64,000 nt of DNA from Bacteroidota bacterium (GTDB lineage: Bacteria > Bacteroidota > Bacteroidia > Bacteroidales > FEN-979). Of this stretch, positions 53,833 to 63,922 are shown one piece after another (the first letter of the stretch is position 1; the number at the start of each line of letters is the position of its first letter). A program made the translations under genes and the position numbers. Below the pieces are notes generated by a model. That model ran no database searches, was not told the DNA's origin, and worked only from the letters and a program-made list of their open reading frames with translations. The stretch spans positions 1-64,000 of the forward strand of contig JAPLDJ010000005.1 of NCBI GenBank assembly GCA_026391805.1, written 5' to 3'.

Positions 53833-54300
53833 ATGAAAAACTTTTTGGCTGTCAGCATAATCCTTTGTTGCCTGGTTGGTATGATTTCCTTCTCCGGATG
53901 CAACAGGAGCAAGGTGACATCGGACGTGATCGAAAATCCAAACACAGCCAGCGGGAAGGGAGATCTCTCCCAGCTTCCGGCCTTTAAATTCGAAGCCGAA
54001 TCACATGACTTCGGCAAGATCATCCAGGGCGAATCGGTTTCCTTTCAATTCCGGTTTAAAAACACCGGCAAATCCGACCTGATCATTTCCGACGTCAGCA
54101 CCTCCTGCGGGTGTACGGTCCCCTCCTTCCCGAAAACCCCGATCCGGCCGGGACAGGGAGATGCCATCAAGGTTTCATTCAACAGCGCAGGGAAAAAAGG
54201 ATTCCAGAATAAAAGCATTGTTATTGTCGCCAACACACAGCCCAATACCACCATCCTCAAGATCAAAGCCGAGGTGATGATGTCGGGCACAGCAAAATAG
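53833..54300 (+). CDS. DUF1573 domain-containing lipoprotein
   Basis: FSGCNRSK; HDFGKIIQGESVSFQFRFKNTGKSDLIISDVSTSCGCTVPSFPKTPIRPGQ; ATG at 53833. Confidence 0.9.
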   Translation: MKNFLAVSIILCCLVGMISFSGCNRSKVTSDVIENPNTASGKGDLSQLPAFKFEAESHDFGKIIQGESVSFQFRFKNTGKSDLIISDVSTSCGCTVPSFPKTPIRPGQGDAIKVSFNSAGKKGFQNKSIVIVANTQPNTTILKIKAEVMMSGTAK

Positions 54301-54335
54301 AAATTATCAATTATCAATTATCAATTATCAATTAA
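54301..54335. repeat. 7-bp array AATTATC directly after the DUF1573 gene stop
   Basis: AAATTATC AATTATC AATTATC AATTATC AATTAAC. Confidence 0.93.
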
Positions 54336-54345
54336 CATCCAAAAC

Positions 54346-54678
54346 ATGAACCTCTTAAGCATTTTTTTAATGGCATCGCCGTCAGGCACCGGTACAGGCA
54401 GTTCCAGTTCCTGGTATTCGTTTCTACCGCTGATCCTTATCGTTATCGTATTTTACCTTTTCTTTATCCGTCCTCAGATGAAACGGTCGAAAGATCAGAA
54501 AAAATTCAGGGAATCACTTGAAAAAGGACAGAAGGTCATCACCATTGGCGGCATCCACGGACGGATCGTCGAAATCCAGGAAACGACCGTCACGATCGAG
54601 GTTGAAGGACAGGTGAGGCTGCGCGTCGAAAAATCAGCCATTGCCATCGACAATTCACAAACCATCGAGAACAAATAA
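54346..54678 (+). CDS. yajC: Preprotein translocase subunit YajC
   Basis: YLFFIRPQMKRSKDQKKFRESLEKGQKVITIGGIHGRIVEI. Confidence 0.93.
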   Translation: MNLLSIFLMASPSGTGTGSSSSWYSFLPLILIVIVFYLFFIRPQMKRSKDQKKFRESLEKGQKVITIGGIHGRIVEIQETTVTIEVEGQVRLRVEKSAIAIDNSQTIENK

Positions 54679-54705
54679 GATCAGTGTTCTCTAATCCGAT
54701 CTGAT

Positions 54706-55290
54706 TTGGAACCTGAATTTATAGATTTTATCAGGAATGCAAGGAAAAGAAAAGTTGAAAAATTCCGGAATCAGCTTTCCGTTCTCCTGATATGCCTTGT
54801 TATTTCTGTGTTTTTATGGATCCTAGTCCATTTGTCAAAGGAATATTATTATACCACTGAATACCGGCTGAATTATACCCAGGTCCCATGGAACATGAAG
54901 CTGATCAGCAGTTCAGACAGTGTTCTCGTGCTGACGATCCGCATCCAGGGGTACGAATTCTTTTCCGAACAGTTTTTCCGTCATAAAAAGCGCGAATGCG
55001 ATGTCAGCCTGCGCGGGCTTAAGGTGAAATACGACGAAGATGAAGCGCAGGGATACATGCTGACAAGGGGCATTGCACGGAACATTGCCGAGCAGGCTTC
55101 CTACCCGCTGGAGGTCTATTCAACAGCTCCGGATACCATTTTCTTCACCTTTGAGCGGAAATCACTGAAACGGATGGTGACGGTCAAACCCGGGAACCTT
55201 TTGGGAAACAAGGTCAGCCCTGATACGATCCTCCCCGACAGTATCAAGGTAAAAGATAAGCTCGAGACCAGAAGGAAAGAAAAAAAATAG
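54706..55290 (+). CDS. YbbR-like domain-containing membrane protein
   Basis: Single TM + YbbR-like strand pattern; conserved position between yajC and coaE; TTG start likely. Confidence 0.7.
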   Translation: MEPEFIDFIRNARKRKVEKFRNQLSVLLICLVISVFLWILVHLSKEYYYTTEYRLNYTQVPWNMKLISSSDSVLVLTIRIQGYEFFSEQFFRHKKRECDVSLRGLKVKYDEDEAQGYMLTRGIARNIAEQASYPLEVYSTAPDTIFFTFERKSLKRMVTVKPGNLLGNKVSPDTILPDSIKVKDKLETRRKEKK

Positions 55291-55306
55291 GGAAAAGCGT
55301 TTAACC

Positions 55307-55897
55307 ATGCTGAAAGTCGGACTCACCGGGAACATTGGCAGCGGGAAAAGCATCATCGCGGAGATATTCTCCTCGCTTGGCGTACCCATTTACCATGCCG
55401 ACCGGGAATCCTGGCAGTTCCTGTTTGATGAATCCGTCAAAAACAAAATCCAAAGCAGTTTCGGAGATCAGGTCTTCAATCCCGATAACCTGATTGACCG
55501 GAAGAAGCTTGGGTCGGTCGTTTTCAGCGACCCTGAAGCGCTGAACACCCTCAATGGGATCCTTCATCCGCTCGTCATAAAACATTTCAGCGAATGGTGC
55601 ATAGAATATTCATTCTCCCCATACATCATTAATGAAGCTGCGATTATTTTTGAAAGCGGCATAGCAAATCTCTTCGACAAGATCATCCATGTTTCCTGCC
55701 CAAAAGAAATTGCCATCGGACGCGTCATGAAAAGGGACGGCGTTGATGGCAATTCCGTTATTGACCGGATGCGTTTTCAGATGGAGGATGCCGTTAAGGC
55801 GGACCTGGCTGATTTCGTGATCCTGAACAGCGGATCAGAAATGGTGATCCCGCAGGTTCTCGACATCCACGAAAGACTGTCAGAGATTAGCGTGTAG
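55307..55897 (+). CDS. coaE: Dephospho-CoA kinase
   Basis: KVGLTGNIGSGKSIIAEIFSSLGVPIYHADRES. Confidence 0.93.
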   Translation: MLKVGLTGNIGSGKSIIAEIFSSLGVPIYHADRESWQFLFDESVKNKIQSSFGDQVFNPDNLIDRKKLGSVVFSDPEALNTLNGILHPLVIKHFSEWCIEYSFSPYIINEAAIIFESGIANLFDKIIHVSCPKEIAIGRVMKRDGVDGNSVIDRMRFQMEDAVKADLADFVILNSGSEMVIPQVLDIHERLSEISV

Positions 55898-58297
55898 CGC
55901 AACGATCAGGTTGCGGCCCGGGCTGCTGATCCCGGAAGCAAATTTCCGGTAATTTTCATCCAGGATGTTTTCCATTCCGAGTTCTATGTTCAGGTAATGT
56001 GCGACCTGGTAACTCAGTTTAAGGTTCAGCGTGTACCACGAAGGCATGCCGTAAGCCGTTGCATACTGTTCATTGTCTTCGCCGCTGTTGCTGTACTGGC
56101 TGATCCGTTTCCAGCCGTTGTACATCACATAGAAATCACCCTTGAATTTTTTCATTTCCAGCCGGAATGAGGTCATTCCATAGACAGGCGGAATGTGATC
56201 CAGCGGCAGGCCGTCGGTTTCATTATAGCCGTATGTATAGGTCAGGTTGCTCAGGATCGAGAACGAACGTGTGACCTGTGCAAGCAGATTTCCCTGCAGT
56301 CCGCAAACATAAGCATTACCTGCGTTTACGGGAGCCAGGCACTGGTACATCCCATCAACCATATAAATGGAATCTTTTCCATTGTACTGTTTGGGAGCAA
56401 TTACATGAGCATCACGCAGCCAGGTATAAAAAGCCGTGCCCTCGAGCCGTACCCTGCCAAGGATGGTCTTGGCAAGAGAGAGTTCAAGGTTATAAGCATA
56501 TTCCGGCTTCAGATCCGGGTTGGGGAGTACGATGGTCTGCCCGGTCACCGCATTCAGTTTGGTCAGGTCATCAATGTTCGGTGCCCTGAAACCGGTGGAT
56601 CCTACCAGTGAGAACTTCCAGTCGTGACCCGGTGTTGCAACAAGCCCGAGATATCCGTTCACAGCCGCATTCTTTTGCGTGATGGAAGGATCAAAAGGTA
56701 TATCCATGATCTTTACCATCGTATCGGAGTAAACGGCGTTCAGCGTTACATAATTGAAGCGGATCCCCTGCGAGAAGGCAAGGACCTTGCTGATGTTCCA
56801 GTTGTTCGAAAGGTAAGCGGCCAGGTACATCATTTTTGCCTTGTCGTCAGGATAGCGGGTTGCACGGTCATATGTGACGTCCCCTGAATTAATGTTCTGA
56901 TTGTGCGCTTCCGACACCACATTGTTGCTTTCAAACTCAAGTCCGTAGCGAAGGTTATCTTTGGCACAAAGCTTCTTGGCCAAATCGGCATTCAGCGAGA
57001 TCACGCCGACGGTCTCAAGATTGTATTTTTTTATTGAATCGTTGAAATTGCGCTGTATCCTGTCTTCATGGATATTCTGATAACCGAGGATCACGGAAGC
57101 ATGATCAAAGATCACAGCATTGAGATTGTATTCTGCCTTCAGCGATGTAAGTAATCTGGATTGCGGACCATAGTACCATTCGGCATATTTCATAGTGGTG
57201 TCATTCGACATCTCCGTGAGGCGGTCGTAGCGCGGTATGTCGCTGGAATTTGAATATTGCACATTTAATATATAGCGGCTTCTTTCGCCGGGACGAAACA
57301 TTACCTTTCCAAGAACATTGTACTGCGAATAGGCCGACGACTTCTGGATCCAGGGTTTGCTGTTTGCCACCGTTGAATCCTTTCTGTTGAACCGTTCCGC
57401 ATAGAACTGCCGCTCTCCGAATGTTCCGTAGGCCGGGTTGCGGACCTTTCCCTGCCGCAGATCATCAAAATCGCTGTAGGAGAAATTTGCCAGTACGGCC
57501 CATTTCTTCCATCCAAGGTTCAGGCTGATGCCGCCGGTTTTTTCGGTATTCGCCGAAGAGTAGCGGGCCAGCGCATTCGCATGAACTTCGGTTTTCCCTG
57601 TGGAGGAAAGCTTGGGATCAGCCGTGATGAAGTTGATCACGCCCCCGATGGCATCGCTCCCGTAAAGCGTGGAGCCGGGACCATATAGGATCTCGGTCGA
57701 AGCCAGGCCGAAAGGATCGACCGTAATGGCATTCTGAAGATGGCCTGCACGGTAGATCGCATTGTTCATACGGATCCCGTCGACCACCAGCAACACCTTG
57801 TTGGCTTCGAATCCCCGCAGAACAGGACTTCCTCCGCCAAGCTGGCTTTGCTGAACAAAGACCTCCCCCGATTGCTCAAGCATCAGGGCCGAAGTCTGCG
57901 GATTGTTGAAGGCAATCTCCTTTGAACTTATGGTTTCAATTTTATACGGCAGATCCGATTTCTTCTCCTCATCACGGTTGGCTGTATAAACAAACTCATC
58001 CAGCTTGATGATGTTTTCGGTCAGGTAGATCTTATTATTCGAGGGAATGTGCGGTTTTGCCGTTCTGAAGGTCTGGAAGGCAACGTGCGTGAATATGATG
58101 GAATCGCCTGTTGCGAAGCCTGAAAGGTCGGCGATACCCTGGTTATCGGTGGTCACCATGACGGATTTGCCGGGGTTCGTGATGTTCACCTGGCTGATGG
58201 GCTGCAGGTCGGATTTATCAAGCACAGTAATTTTCTGTGCGTTCAAAGCAAATGAAAGAAGGAAAAATGAAATAATGGAAAATATTTGTTTTTTCAT
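55880..58297 (-). CDS. TonB-dependent receptor with CarboxypepD_reg-like N-terminus
   Basis: NPQTSALMLEQSGEVFVQQSQLGGGSPVLRGFEANKVLLVVDGIRMNNAIYRAGHLQNAITVD plug; C-terminal barrel; ATG at 58297. Confidence 0.92.
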   Translation of the reverse strand: MKKQIFSIISFFLLSFALNAQKITVLDKSDLQPISQVNITNPGKSVMVTTDNQGIADLSGFATGDSIIFTHVAFQTFRTAKPHIPSNNKIYLTENIIKLDEFVYTANRDEEKKSDLPYKIETISSKEIAFNNPQTSALMLEQSGEVFVQQSQLGGGSPVLRGFEANKVLLVVDGIRMNNAIYRAGHLQNAITVDPFGLASTEILYGPGSTLYGSDAIGGVINFITADPKLSSTGKTEVHANALARYSSANTEKTGGISLNLGWKKWAVLANFSYSDFDDLRQGKVRNPAYGTFGERQFYAERFNRKDSTVANSKPWIQKSSAYSQYNVLGKVMFRPGERSRYILNVQYSNSSDIPRYDRLTEMSNDTTMKYAEWYYGPQSRLLTSLKAEYNLNAVIFDHASVILGYQNIHEDRIQRNFNDSIKKYNLETVGVISLNADLAKKLCAKDNLRYGLEFESNNVVSEAHNQNINSGDVTYDRATRYPDDKAKMMYLAAYLSNNWNISKVLAFSQGIRFNYVTLNAVYSDTMVKIMDIPFDPSITQKNAAVNGYLGLVATPGHDWKFSLVGSTGFRAPNIDDLTKLNAVTGQTIVLPNPDLKPEYAYNLELSLAKTILGRVRLEGTAFYTWLRDAHVIAPKQYNGKDSIYMVDGMYQCLAPVNAGNAYVCGLQGNLLAQVTRSFSILSNLTYTYGYNETDGLPLDHIPPVYGMTSFRLEMKKFKGDFYVMYNGWKRISQYSNSGEDNEQYATAYGMPSWYTLNLKLSYQVAHYLNIELGMENILDENYRKFASGISSPGRNLIVALHANL

Positions 58298-58378
58298 AAT
58301 ACGTACAATTATGATGATGAATAGCCCGCAGAACTGGTCCACAGGCAAAAAAAACTCAAAACTATAATCGGGAATGTT

Positions 58379-58873
58379 TCAGGACCTTTCCGGGGGTGGC
58401 GTGATCAGGGAAGGGTTGTACGAATCAATCATATCCTTCAGGGCGGGATATTCAATTACAAAGGAAGGTGGCAGAAGAAGTTGATTTTCTGTTTCGGGTG
58501 AATGGAATTTCACAAAATCATTCAGCAACAGAGACACGAGTTTGTTACTGCCGGTTTTATGCATTCCGCTGATGATATCTTCTTCCTTTGTATCACGGAT
58601 GCAGTAAAAATCAACATGATCCTTTTCTTGCACCTCGCTGATCACATCGTACAGCCTGCCCTGGCAGGAAATTTCTTTTTTATCCTTTCGGATGACCAGG
58701 GCTGAAAGGTCTTTGCGGTCCACTGACAGGACCTCAACCCCTTTCTTTATTGCATGCTTTTCAATCATGCTACTGATCCTGTGACGGTGGACCTCAAGGA
58801 TAAAATAGAGGGAGATGGAATTCAGAAGAAAGAAAAAACCAAGCAGAAACAGTACGACTTTTCTCACCCTCAA
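58379..58873 (-). CDS. Hypothetical protein with one N-terminal TM helix
   Basis: KVVLFLLGFFFLLNSISLYFILEVHRHRI; no overlapping better ORF. Confidence 0.55.
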   Translation of the reverse strand: MRVRKVVLFLLGFFFLLNSISLYFILEVHRHRISSMIEKHAIKKGVEVLSVDRKDLSALVIRKDKKEISCQGRLYDVISEVQEKDHVDFYCIRDTKEEDIISGMHKTGSNKLVSLLLNDFVKFHSPETENQLLLPPSFVIEYPALKDMIDSYNPSLITPPPERS

Positions 58874-58959
58874 AAAATATATCGAAATATCTATCTATTT
58901 ATTTAAAGGGTGCAAAGATAAATGAATTTTTCTTTCATGAACGCAAAAGGAAAATCTCC

Positions 58960-58967
58960 TATTTTTG
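58960..58967 (+). promoter_or_regulatory. Putative -7 box (TATTTTTG) of mqnA
   Basis: TAnnTTTG match 18 nt upstream of the mqnA ATG. Confidence 0.4.
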
Positions 58968-58984
58968 TATCCTATTCTTAGAAA

Positions 58985-59740
58985 ATGCATCCTGCGAGAA
59001 TATCAGCCGTTTCCTATCTCAATACCATCCCGTTCGTCTATGGAATACAATCCTCAGGAAACTCAGGGGATTTTAATCTTTCCCTTGATGTTCCATCGCT
59101 CTGTGCAGAGAAACTCAGAGACCATGAGGTAGACATAGCACTTGTCCCGGCCGGCGCCATTCCGGAAATGAAGGATGCGAACATTATACCCGGGTATTGC
59201 ATAGGGGCTGTCAGCAAGGTGAGGACTGTACTTTTGCTGAGCCGGAAGCCGCTGGAGGAGATCCGCACCATTCACCTTGATTTCGACTCCAAAACTTCGG
59301 TCAGACTGGTAAAGGTGCTTGCAAGTAAATTCTGGAAGATCAATCCCGGCTGGGTAGAACTCGGGCAGGGCATGGCAGAGCATCCTGAAAGCATTGATTC
59401 TCTGGTTGCCATTGGTGACAAAACATTTGACCTGGTAAATAATTTCCCGTATGTATATGATCTCGCCGAAGAATGGATCAGGTACACTGAATTACCTTTT
59501 GTATTTGCGGTCTGGATGGCACGGAAAGATGTCCCGGCAGAAGTGATCGACAAGCTGAATGCAGCGCTGGAATTCGGAATCACTCACCGGCAGGATGCGG
59601 TTGCGAATTTTCAGTCAAAGATCCCTGCCGGCATCGATGCGCTTGAATATCTTACTAAGAATATTTCTTTCGAACTCGACGCCCGGAAACAAAATGGTCT
59701 GGATCTTTTCCTTTCTTATCTCCAGGAAATGAATCTCTAG
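58985..59740 (+). CDS. mqnA: Menaquinone biosynthesis protein MqnA (chorismate dehydratase, futalosine pathway)
   Basis: RISAVSYLNTIPFVYGI, VDIALVPAGAIPEM, FAVWMARKDVP. Confidence 0.85.
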   Translation: MHPARISAVSYLNTIPFVYGIQSSGNSGDFNLSLDVPSLCAEKLRDHEVDIALVPAGAIPEMKDANIIPGYCIGAVSKVRTVLLLSRKPLEEIRTIHLDFDSKTSVRLVKVLASKFWKINPGWVELGQGMAEHPESIDSLVAIGDKTFDLVNNFPYVYDLAEEWIRYTELPFVFAVWMARKDVPAEVIDKLNAALEFGITHRQDAVANFQSKIPAGIDALEYLTKNISFELDARKQNGLDLFLSYLQEMNL

Positions 59741-59749
59741 AGCTTTGCG

Positions 59750-61690
59750 CTATTTTTTCGCCGAATAACCGCGCTGCTTCGCCATATCTTCCAGCCTTTT
59801 CTGGAATCCCGATTTTTTCACCGGTTTCTTTTTGTTGGCTTCGATCTGTGCATGAAGTTTTTTCTCGTCGATGGTGGCGCGGATGATATAGATCTGTGCA
59901 AAAGTCAGCAGGTTGGCGAGCAGGTAGTAGTAGCTCAGTCCTGAAGAATAATCGTTGAACCAGAAGAGAAACATGACAGGCATGAGGTACATCATGGTTT
60001 TCATCCCCGGCATCTGGGTTTGTGTAGAGCCCATCATCTGGTCGTTGATGCGGGTATAGATTACGCTGGAAATGGTCATCAGCAGTGCAAAGAGGCTGAT
60101 GTGGTCGCCGTACCAGGGAATTGTAAAGCCGCCCGGGAAGGTATAGATGGAATCGTAGGAGGAAAGGTCTTTCGCCCACAGGAAAGCCTGCTGGCGCAAC
60201 TCGATCGATGCCGGGAAGAACCGGAACATCGCGATGAGGATCGGCATCTGGAGAAGCAGCGGGATACAACCGGCCATCGGGTTCACACCTGCACGCTTGT
60301 AAAGGTCCATCGTTGCCTGTTGTTTCTTCATGGCCTCTTCCTTCTTCGGATATCGTGCGCTGATCTCGTCGATATCGGGTTTCAGTGCCCGCATCTTGGC
60401 CGACGATTTATAGGTCTTGAACGCGATCGGAAAGAGAACGGTTTTCAGCAGGATGGTGAGGATAAGGATGATGATGCCGTAGTTCCAGCCAAAATTGCCG
60501 AAGAAGGTGAATACCGGGATCACCGCCCAGATGTTGATCCAGGCCATCGGGGCAAAGCTCCATCCCAGCGGGATCTGGCGTTCCAGCCCGACGCCGTAAG
60601 ATTTCAGCGAATAAAACTTGTTCGGACCGAAATAGAGGGAGATGGGAACAGACTTCGTCTCCGATAAAGAGAAGGGAATTGCGGCTTCGGCAGACATGGA
60701 GCGCATGTACCTGTCGTTGCGCGGCAGCGTCAGCGTCCTGACCTTCGGATCGGTAAAATAATTTTCTGCAATGATGGTGGAAGAGAAGAATTGCTGCTTG
60801 AAGGAAATCCACTGGACACGCTCGTTTTTAAGATCTTTTACCTCGTCTTTGGTCTCTGTGAGGTAATCCACCTTATCCTCGAAGAACTTATAATAGACCG
60901 TTGAATTCATCCGCTCCATCTTCAGGCTCTTCTCCTGCCGTTTCAGGTTTTCCTCCCAGTTCATGACAAGGTATTTCGTGCCCGGGTCGAGTACATCTGC
61001 CATTCCCACAAAATTCAGTCGCAAACCCATCATGTACTGGTCGCCTTTTATTGTATAGACGAACTCTATGTATTTATTAAGATTCAGGGAAGTATCCGAG
61101 GCGTCCGGGTAGAGCCGCATGGCAATCTGAACGGAATCTTTGCCGGTTACCGAAAGGGCATTCTTCCCGGCGAACTGAGGAGCCAGCCGGAAATAAAGCT
61201 TGTCGGTATACACATCCCTGCTGTTCAGGAAGAAGTGGAAACCGAAGTGAAGCGAGTCATCGTCCATAAGGATCAGCGGACGGCCCTCCCAGGTCTTGTA
61301 TTTCTTCAGCTCCACATAATCGATCTTTCCGCCTTTGGATGAGATCCTGAGTTTCAGCAGATCGGATTCGATGGTGAAGAATTCTGCCGTTCCTGCGGCG
61401 GAACCGGAAAAAACGCCATACTGTTCCTGCATGACCTCATGCACCGCCCGGATGCTGTCGACCGGGTTCCCTGTTTTCTCCCTGAGCTTTCTGCCTGCCT
61501 GGGCGATGGCCATCTGCCGTGCCTTTGTGATGATCAGCGAATCCCGCTGTTTATTCTTCACATAGTTGACCGAATCGTATGTATGCTTCCGGGTCTCCAG
61601 TTCTTTTTTGGATGGGGTCTGCAGGTAACTGTAAATGATGAAAATGGCAAAGATCAGCAGCAGCCCGATGATCGTGTTCTTGTTGTTCAT
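59750..61690 (-). CDS. yidC: Membrane protein insertase YidC
   Basis: NKNTIIGLLLIFAIFIIYSYL, NYGIIILILTILLKTVLFPIAFKTYKSSAKMRALKPDIDEI, GVNPMAGCIPLLLQMPILIAMFRFFPASIELR. Confidence 0.95.
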   Translation of the reverse strand: MNNKNTIIGLLLIFAIFIIYSYLQTPSKKELETRKHTYDSVNYVKNKQRDSLIITKARQMAIAQAGRKLREKTGNPVDSIRAVHEVMQEQYGVFSGSAAGTAEFFTIESDLLKLRISSKGGKIDYVELKKYKTWEGRPLILMDDDSLHFGFHFFLNSRDVYTDKLYFRLAPQFAGKNALSVTGKDSVQIAMRLYPDASDTSLNLNKYIEFVYTIKGDQYMMGLRLNFVGMADVLDPGTKYLVMNWEENLKRQEKSLKMERMNSTVYYKFFEDKVDYLTETKDEVKDLKNERVQWISFKQQFFSSTIIAENYFTDPKVRTLTLPRNDRYMRSMSAEAAIPFSLSETKSVPISLYFGPNKFYSLKSYGVGLERQIPLGWSFAPMAWINIWAVIPVFTFFGNFGWNYGIIILILTILLKTVLFPIAFKTYKSSAKMRALKPDIDEISARYPKKEEAMKKQQATMDLYKRAGVNPMAGCIPLLLQMPILIAMFRFFPASIELRQQAFLWAKDLSSYDSIYTFPGGFTIPWYGDHISLFALLMTISSVIYTRINDQMMGSTQTQMPGMKTMMYLMPVMFLFWFNDYSSGLSYYYLLANLLTFAQIYIIRATIDEKKLHAQIEANKKKPVKKSGFQKRLEDMAKQRGYSAKK

Positions 61691-61803
61691 GAAGGATGAA
61701 TGCTTTTAACGATTTTGTGAAGATCTTCCGCTTCCGGGAAGAAAACCGGCGGCAAAGATACTCGAAAAGTTCATACGATAAGAGGTCGTCCGGAACTGAA
61801 GCT

Positions 61804-63441
61804 TCAGGCTTTTTTCCCTTTTGCCGATTTCTTCTTTGAAGACTGGTCGATGGCAGCCTTTACAAAGGCCTTGAAGAGCGGATGCGTGTTCGCCACCGTA
61901 CTCTTGAATTCAGGGTGGAACTGTACTCCGATGAACCATGGATGCCCTTTCAACTCTACGATTTCAACGAGGTTGTCTTTTTCGTTGATACCGACCGCGA
62001 TCATGCCTGCTTTTTGGTATTTTTCGAGGTATGCATTGTTGAATTCATACCGGTGGCGGTGGCGTTCGGAGATATTTTCAGTATGGTAGATGTCGAACAC
62101 TTTCGACCCTTTTTTCAGCCTGCAGGGATATGCTCCAAGCCGCATGGTTCCACCCATACCGGAGATCTTTTTCTGCATTTCCATCATGTCGATGACGGGA
62201 TATCCGGTGGTTTTGTCGAATTCCGTGGAGTTGGCTCCTTCCATACCCAGTACATGCCGTCCGAATTCCACCACGGCGCACTGCATGCCGAGGCAGATCC
62301 CGAGGAACGGGATCCCGTTCTCACGTGCATATTGGATGGCTGTGATCTTTCCCTCGATTCCCCGATGGCCGAAGCCCGGTGCGACAAGGATCCCGTCAAG
62401 GCCGGCCAGTTTCTCCGCAGCATTCGAATCGTTGACCGTTTCTGAGTGAACCAGCCGGACATTCACTTTCGCCTGATTAGCAGCTCCTGCATGGACGAAG
62501 GATTCATTAATGGATTTATAAGCATCTTTTAGTTCAACATATTTCCCGACGAGTCCGATCGACACTTCACATTTCGGGTTTTTCAGTTTGTACAGAAACT
62601 TCTCCCAATCAGCAAGGTCAGGTTCCTGGTTACATTTTACCTTCACCTTCTTCAGGATCTCGTTATCGAGACCTTCCTCGTGCATCAGCAGCGGAACATC
62701 ATAAATCGATTCCGCATCGATGCATTCGATTACAGAGGTCGGTGAAACGTTACAGAACAGGGCGATCTTCTTTTTCAGGTTCTCCGAAAGATGTTTTTCC
62801 GTACGGCACACGATGATATCCGGCTGAACCCCGGATTCAAGCAGTGTTTTTACCGAATGCTGTGTGGGCTTGGTCTTGAGTTCTCCTGCCGCGGCAAGGT
62901 AAGGAACCAGCGTAAGGTGAACAACCACGCAGTCTTTTCCCAGTTCCCATCGCATCTGACGAACAGCTTCGATGTACGGCAGCGACTCAATATCGCCAAC
63001 CGTGCCACCTATTTCTGTGATCACAAAATCATAGTTCCCCCTGTTTGCCAGCAGCATGATCCGGTATTTGATCTCGTCGGTGATGTGAGGGATCACCTGG
63101 ACCGTCTCGCCAAGGTATTCGCCCTCCCGTTCTTTGGTTATGACAGTCTGGTATATGATACCGGTGGTGATGTTGTTGGCCTGGGAAGTAGGCACGTTGG
63201 AAAAGCGTTCATAATGCCCGAGGTCAAGGTCCGTTTCGGCCCCGTCTTCCGTCACATAGCACTCACCGTGTTCATAGGGATTCAGGGTTCCCGGATCGAT
63301 GTTGATGTAGGGATCAAGTTTCTGGGTCGTGACGGAAAAGCCTCTTGATTTCAGCAATTTTGAAATGGAGGCGGAGATGATCCCTTTACCAAGGGAGGAT
63401 GATACACCGCCGGTCACGAAGATGTATTTTGTTTTGGACAT
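61804..63441 (-). CDS. pyrG: CTP synthase
   Basis: [76 protein letters not shown]. Confidence 0.97.
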   Translation of the reverse strand: MSKTKYIFVTGGVSSSLGKGIISASISKLLKSRGFSVTTQKLDPYINIDPGTLNPYEHGECYVTEDGAETDLDLGHYERFSNVPTSQANNITTGIIYQTVITKEREGEYLGETVQVIPHITDEIKYRIMLLANRGNYDFVITEIGGTVGDIESLPYIEAVRQMRWELGKDCVVVHLTLVPYLAAAGELKTKPTQHSVKTLLESGVQPDIIVCRTEKHLSENLKKKIALFCNVSPTSVIECIDAESIYDVPLLMHEEGLDNEILKKVKVKCNQEPDLADWEKFLYKLKNPKCEVSIGLVGKYVELKDAYKSINESFVHAGAANQAKVNVRLVHSETVNDSNAAEKLAGLDGILVAPGFGHRGIEGKITAIQYARENGIPFLGICLGMQCAVVEFGRHVLGMEGANSTEFDKTTGYPVIDMMEMQKKISGMGGTMRLGAYPCRLKKGSKVFDIYHTENISERHRHRYEFNNAYLEKYQKAGMIAVGINEKDNLVEIVELKGHPWFIGVQFHPEFKSTVANTHPLFKAFVKAAIDQSSKKKSAKGKKA

Positions 63442-63576
63442 TCGTTTGTCAGGTTAAGTTTCGAGGAAACCACAAAAATAAGGCTTTAATTCCTGAAAAT
63501 AAAGCGGAACGCGATGAATTCTATCAACTTTCCTTAACTATTTTCCCACATGCTATACATCTCGCCGAGTGATCTT

Positions 63577-63658
63577 CAGCCCCTCCGGGGCTGTTTTTCT
63601 GTAAGCCCTGTTACCGTGGATTTCATCCACGGTTATTGAGATATAGCCACTTCGTGGC
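63577..63658 (+). repeat. Three-hairpin module, copy 1
   Basis: H1 CAGCCCCtccGGGGCTG 63577-63593; H2 ACCGTGGATttcATCCACGGT 63613-63633; H3 GCCACttcGTGGC 63646-63658. Confidence 0.88.
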
Positions 63659-63715
63659 ATTTTCTCACATCCATAGAACAGAGATGCACATACGTCCTGC
63701 TCTGAAGTGATATTC

Positions 63716-63797
63716 AACCCCTTCGGGGCTATGAGGTGGGCACCCCTCATCACCGTGAACTCCATCCACGGTGATGGAGATATAGCCACTTCGTGGC
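63716..63797 (+). repeat. Three-hairpin module, copy 2
   Basis: H1 AACCCCttcGGGGCT; H2 CACCGTGaactccatcCACGGTG 63751-63773; H3 GCCACttcGTGGC 63785-63797. Confidence 0.88.
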
Positions 63798-63837
63798 TTC
63801 TCCTTTAAATTGGTATTCCTAAACAAACACACTAAAT

Positions 63838-63922
63838 GAGCTCTGAAAGAGCTCCATCTCAATAACCATGTGCATCGCACATGGTAGTGAGACCGACAAT
63901 TCCACCAGCCCCGGAGGGGCTG
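63838..63922 (-). repeat. Three-hairpin module, copy 3 (inverted)
   Basis: H3 GAGCTCtgaaaGAGCTC 63838-63854; H2 ACCATGTGCatcGCACATGGT 63865-63885; H1 CAGCCCCggaGGGGCTG 63906-63922. Confidence 0.88.

Noticed and set aside
58298-58380. Possible riboswitch (cobalamin type) upstream of the TonB-dependent receptor
   Set aside because: No GCCACTG-type core or convincing fold seen by eye; leader is short.
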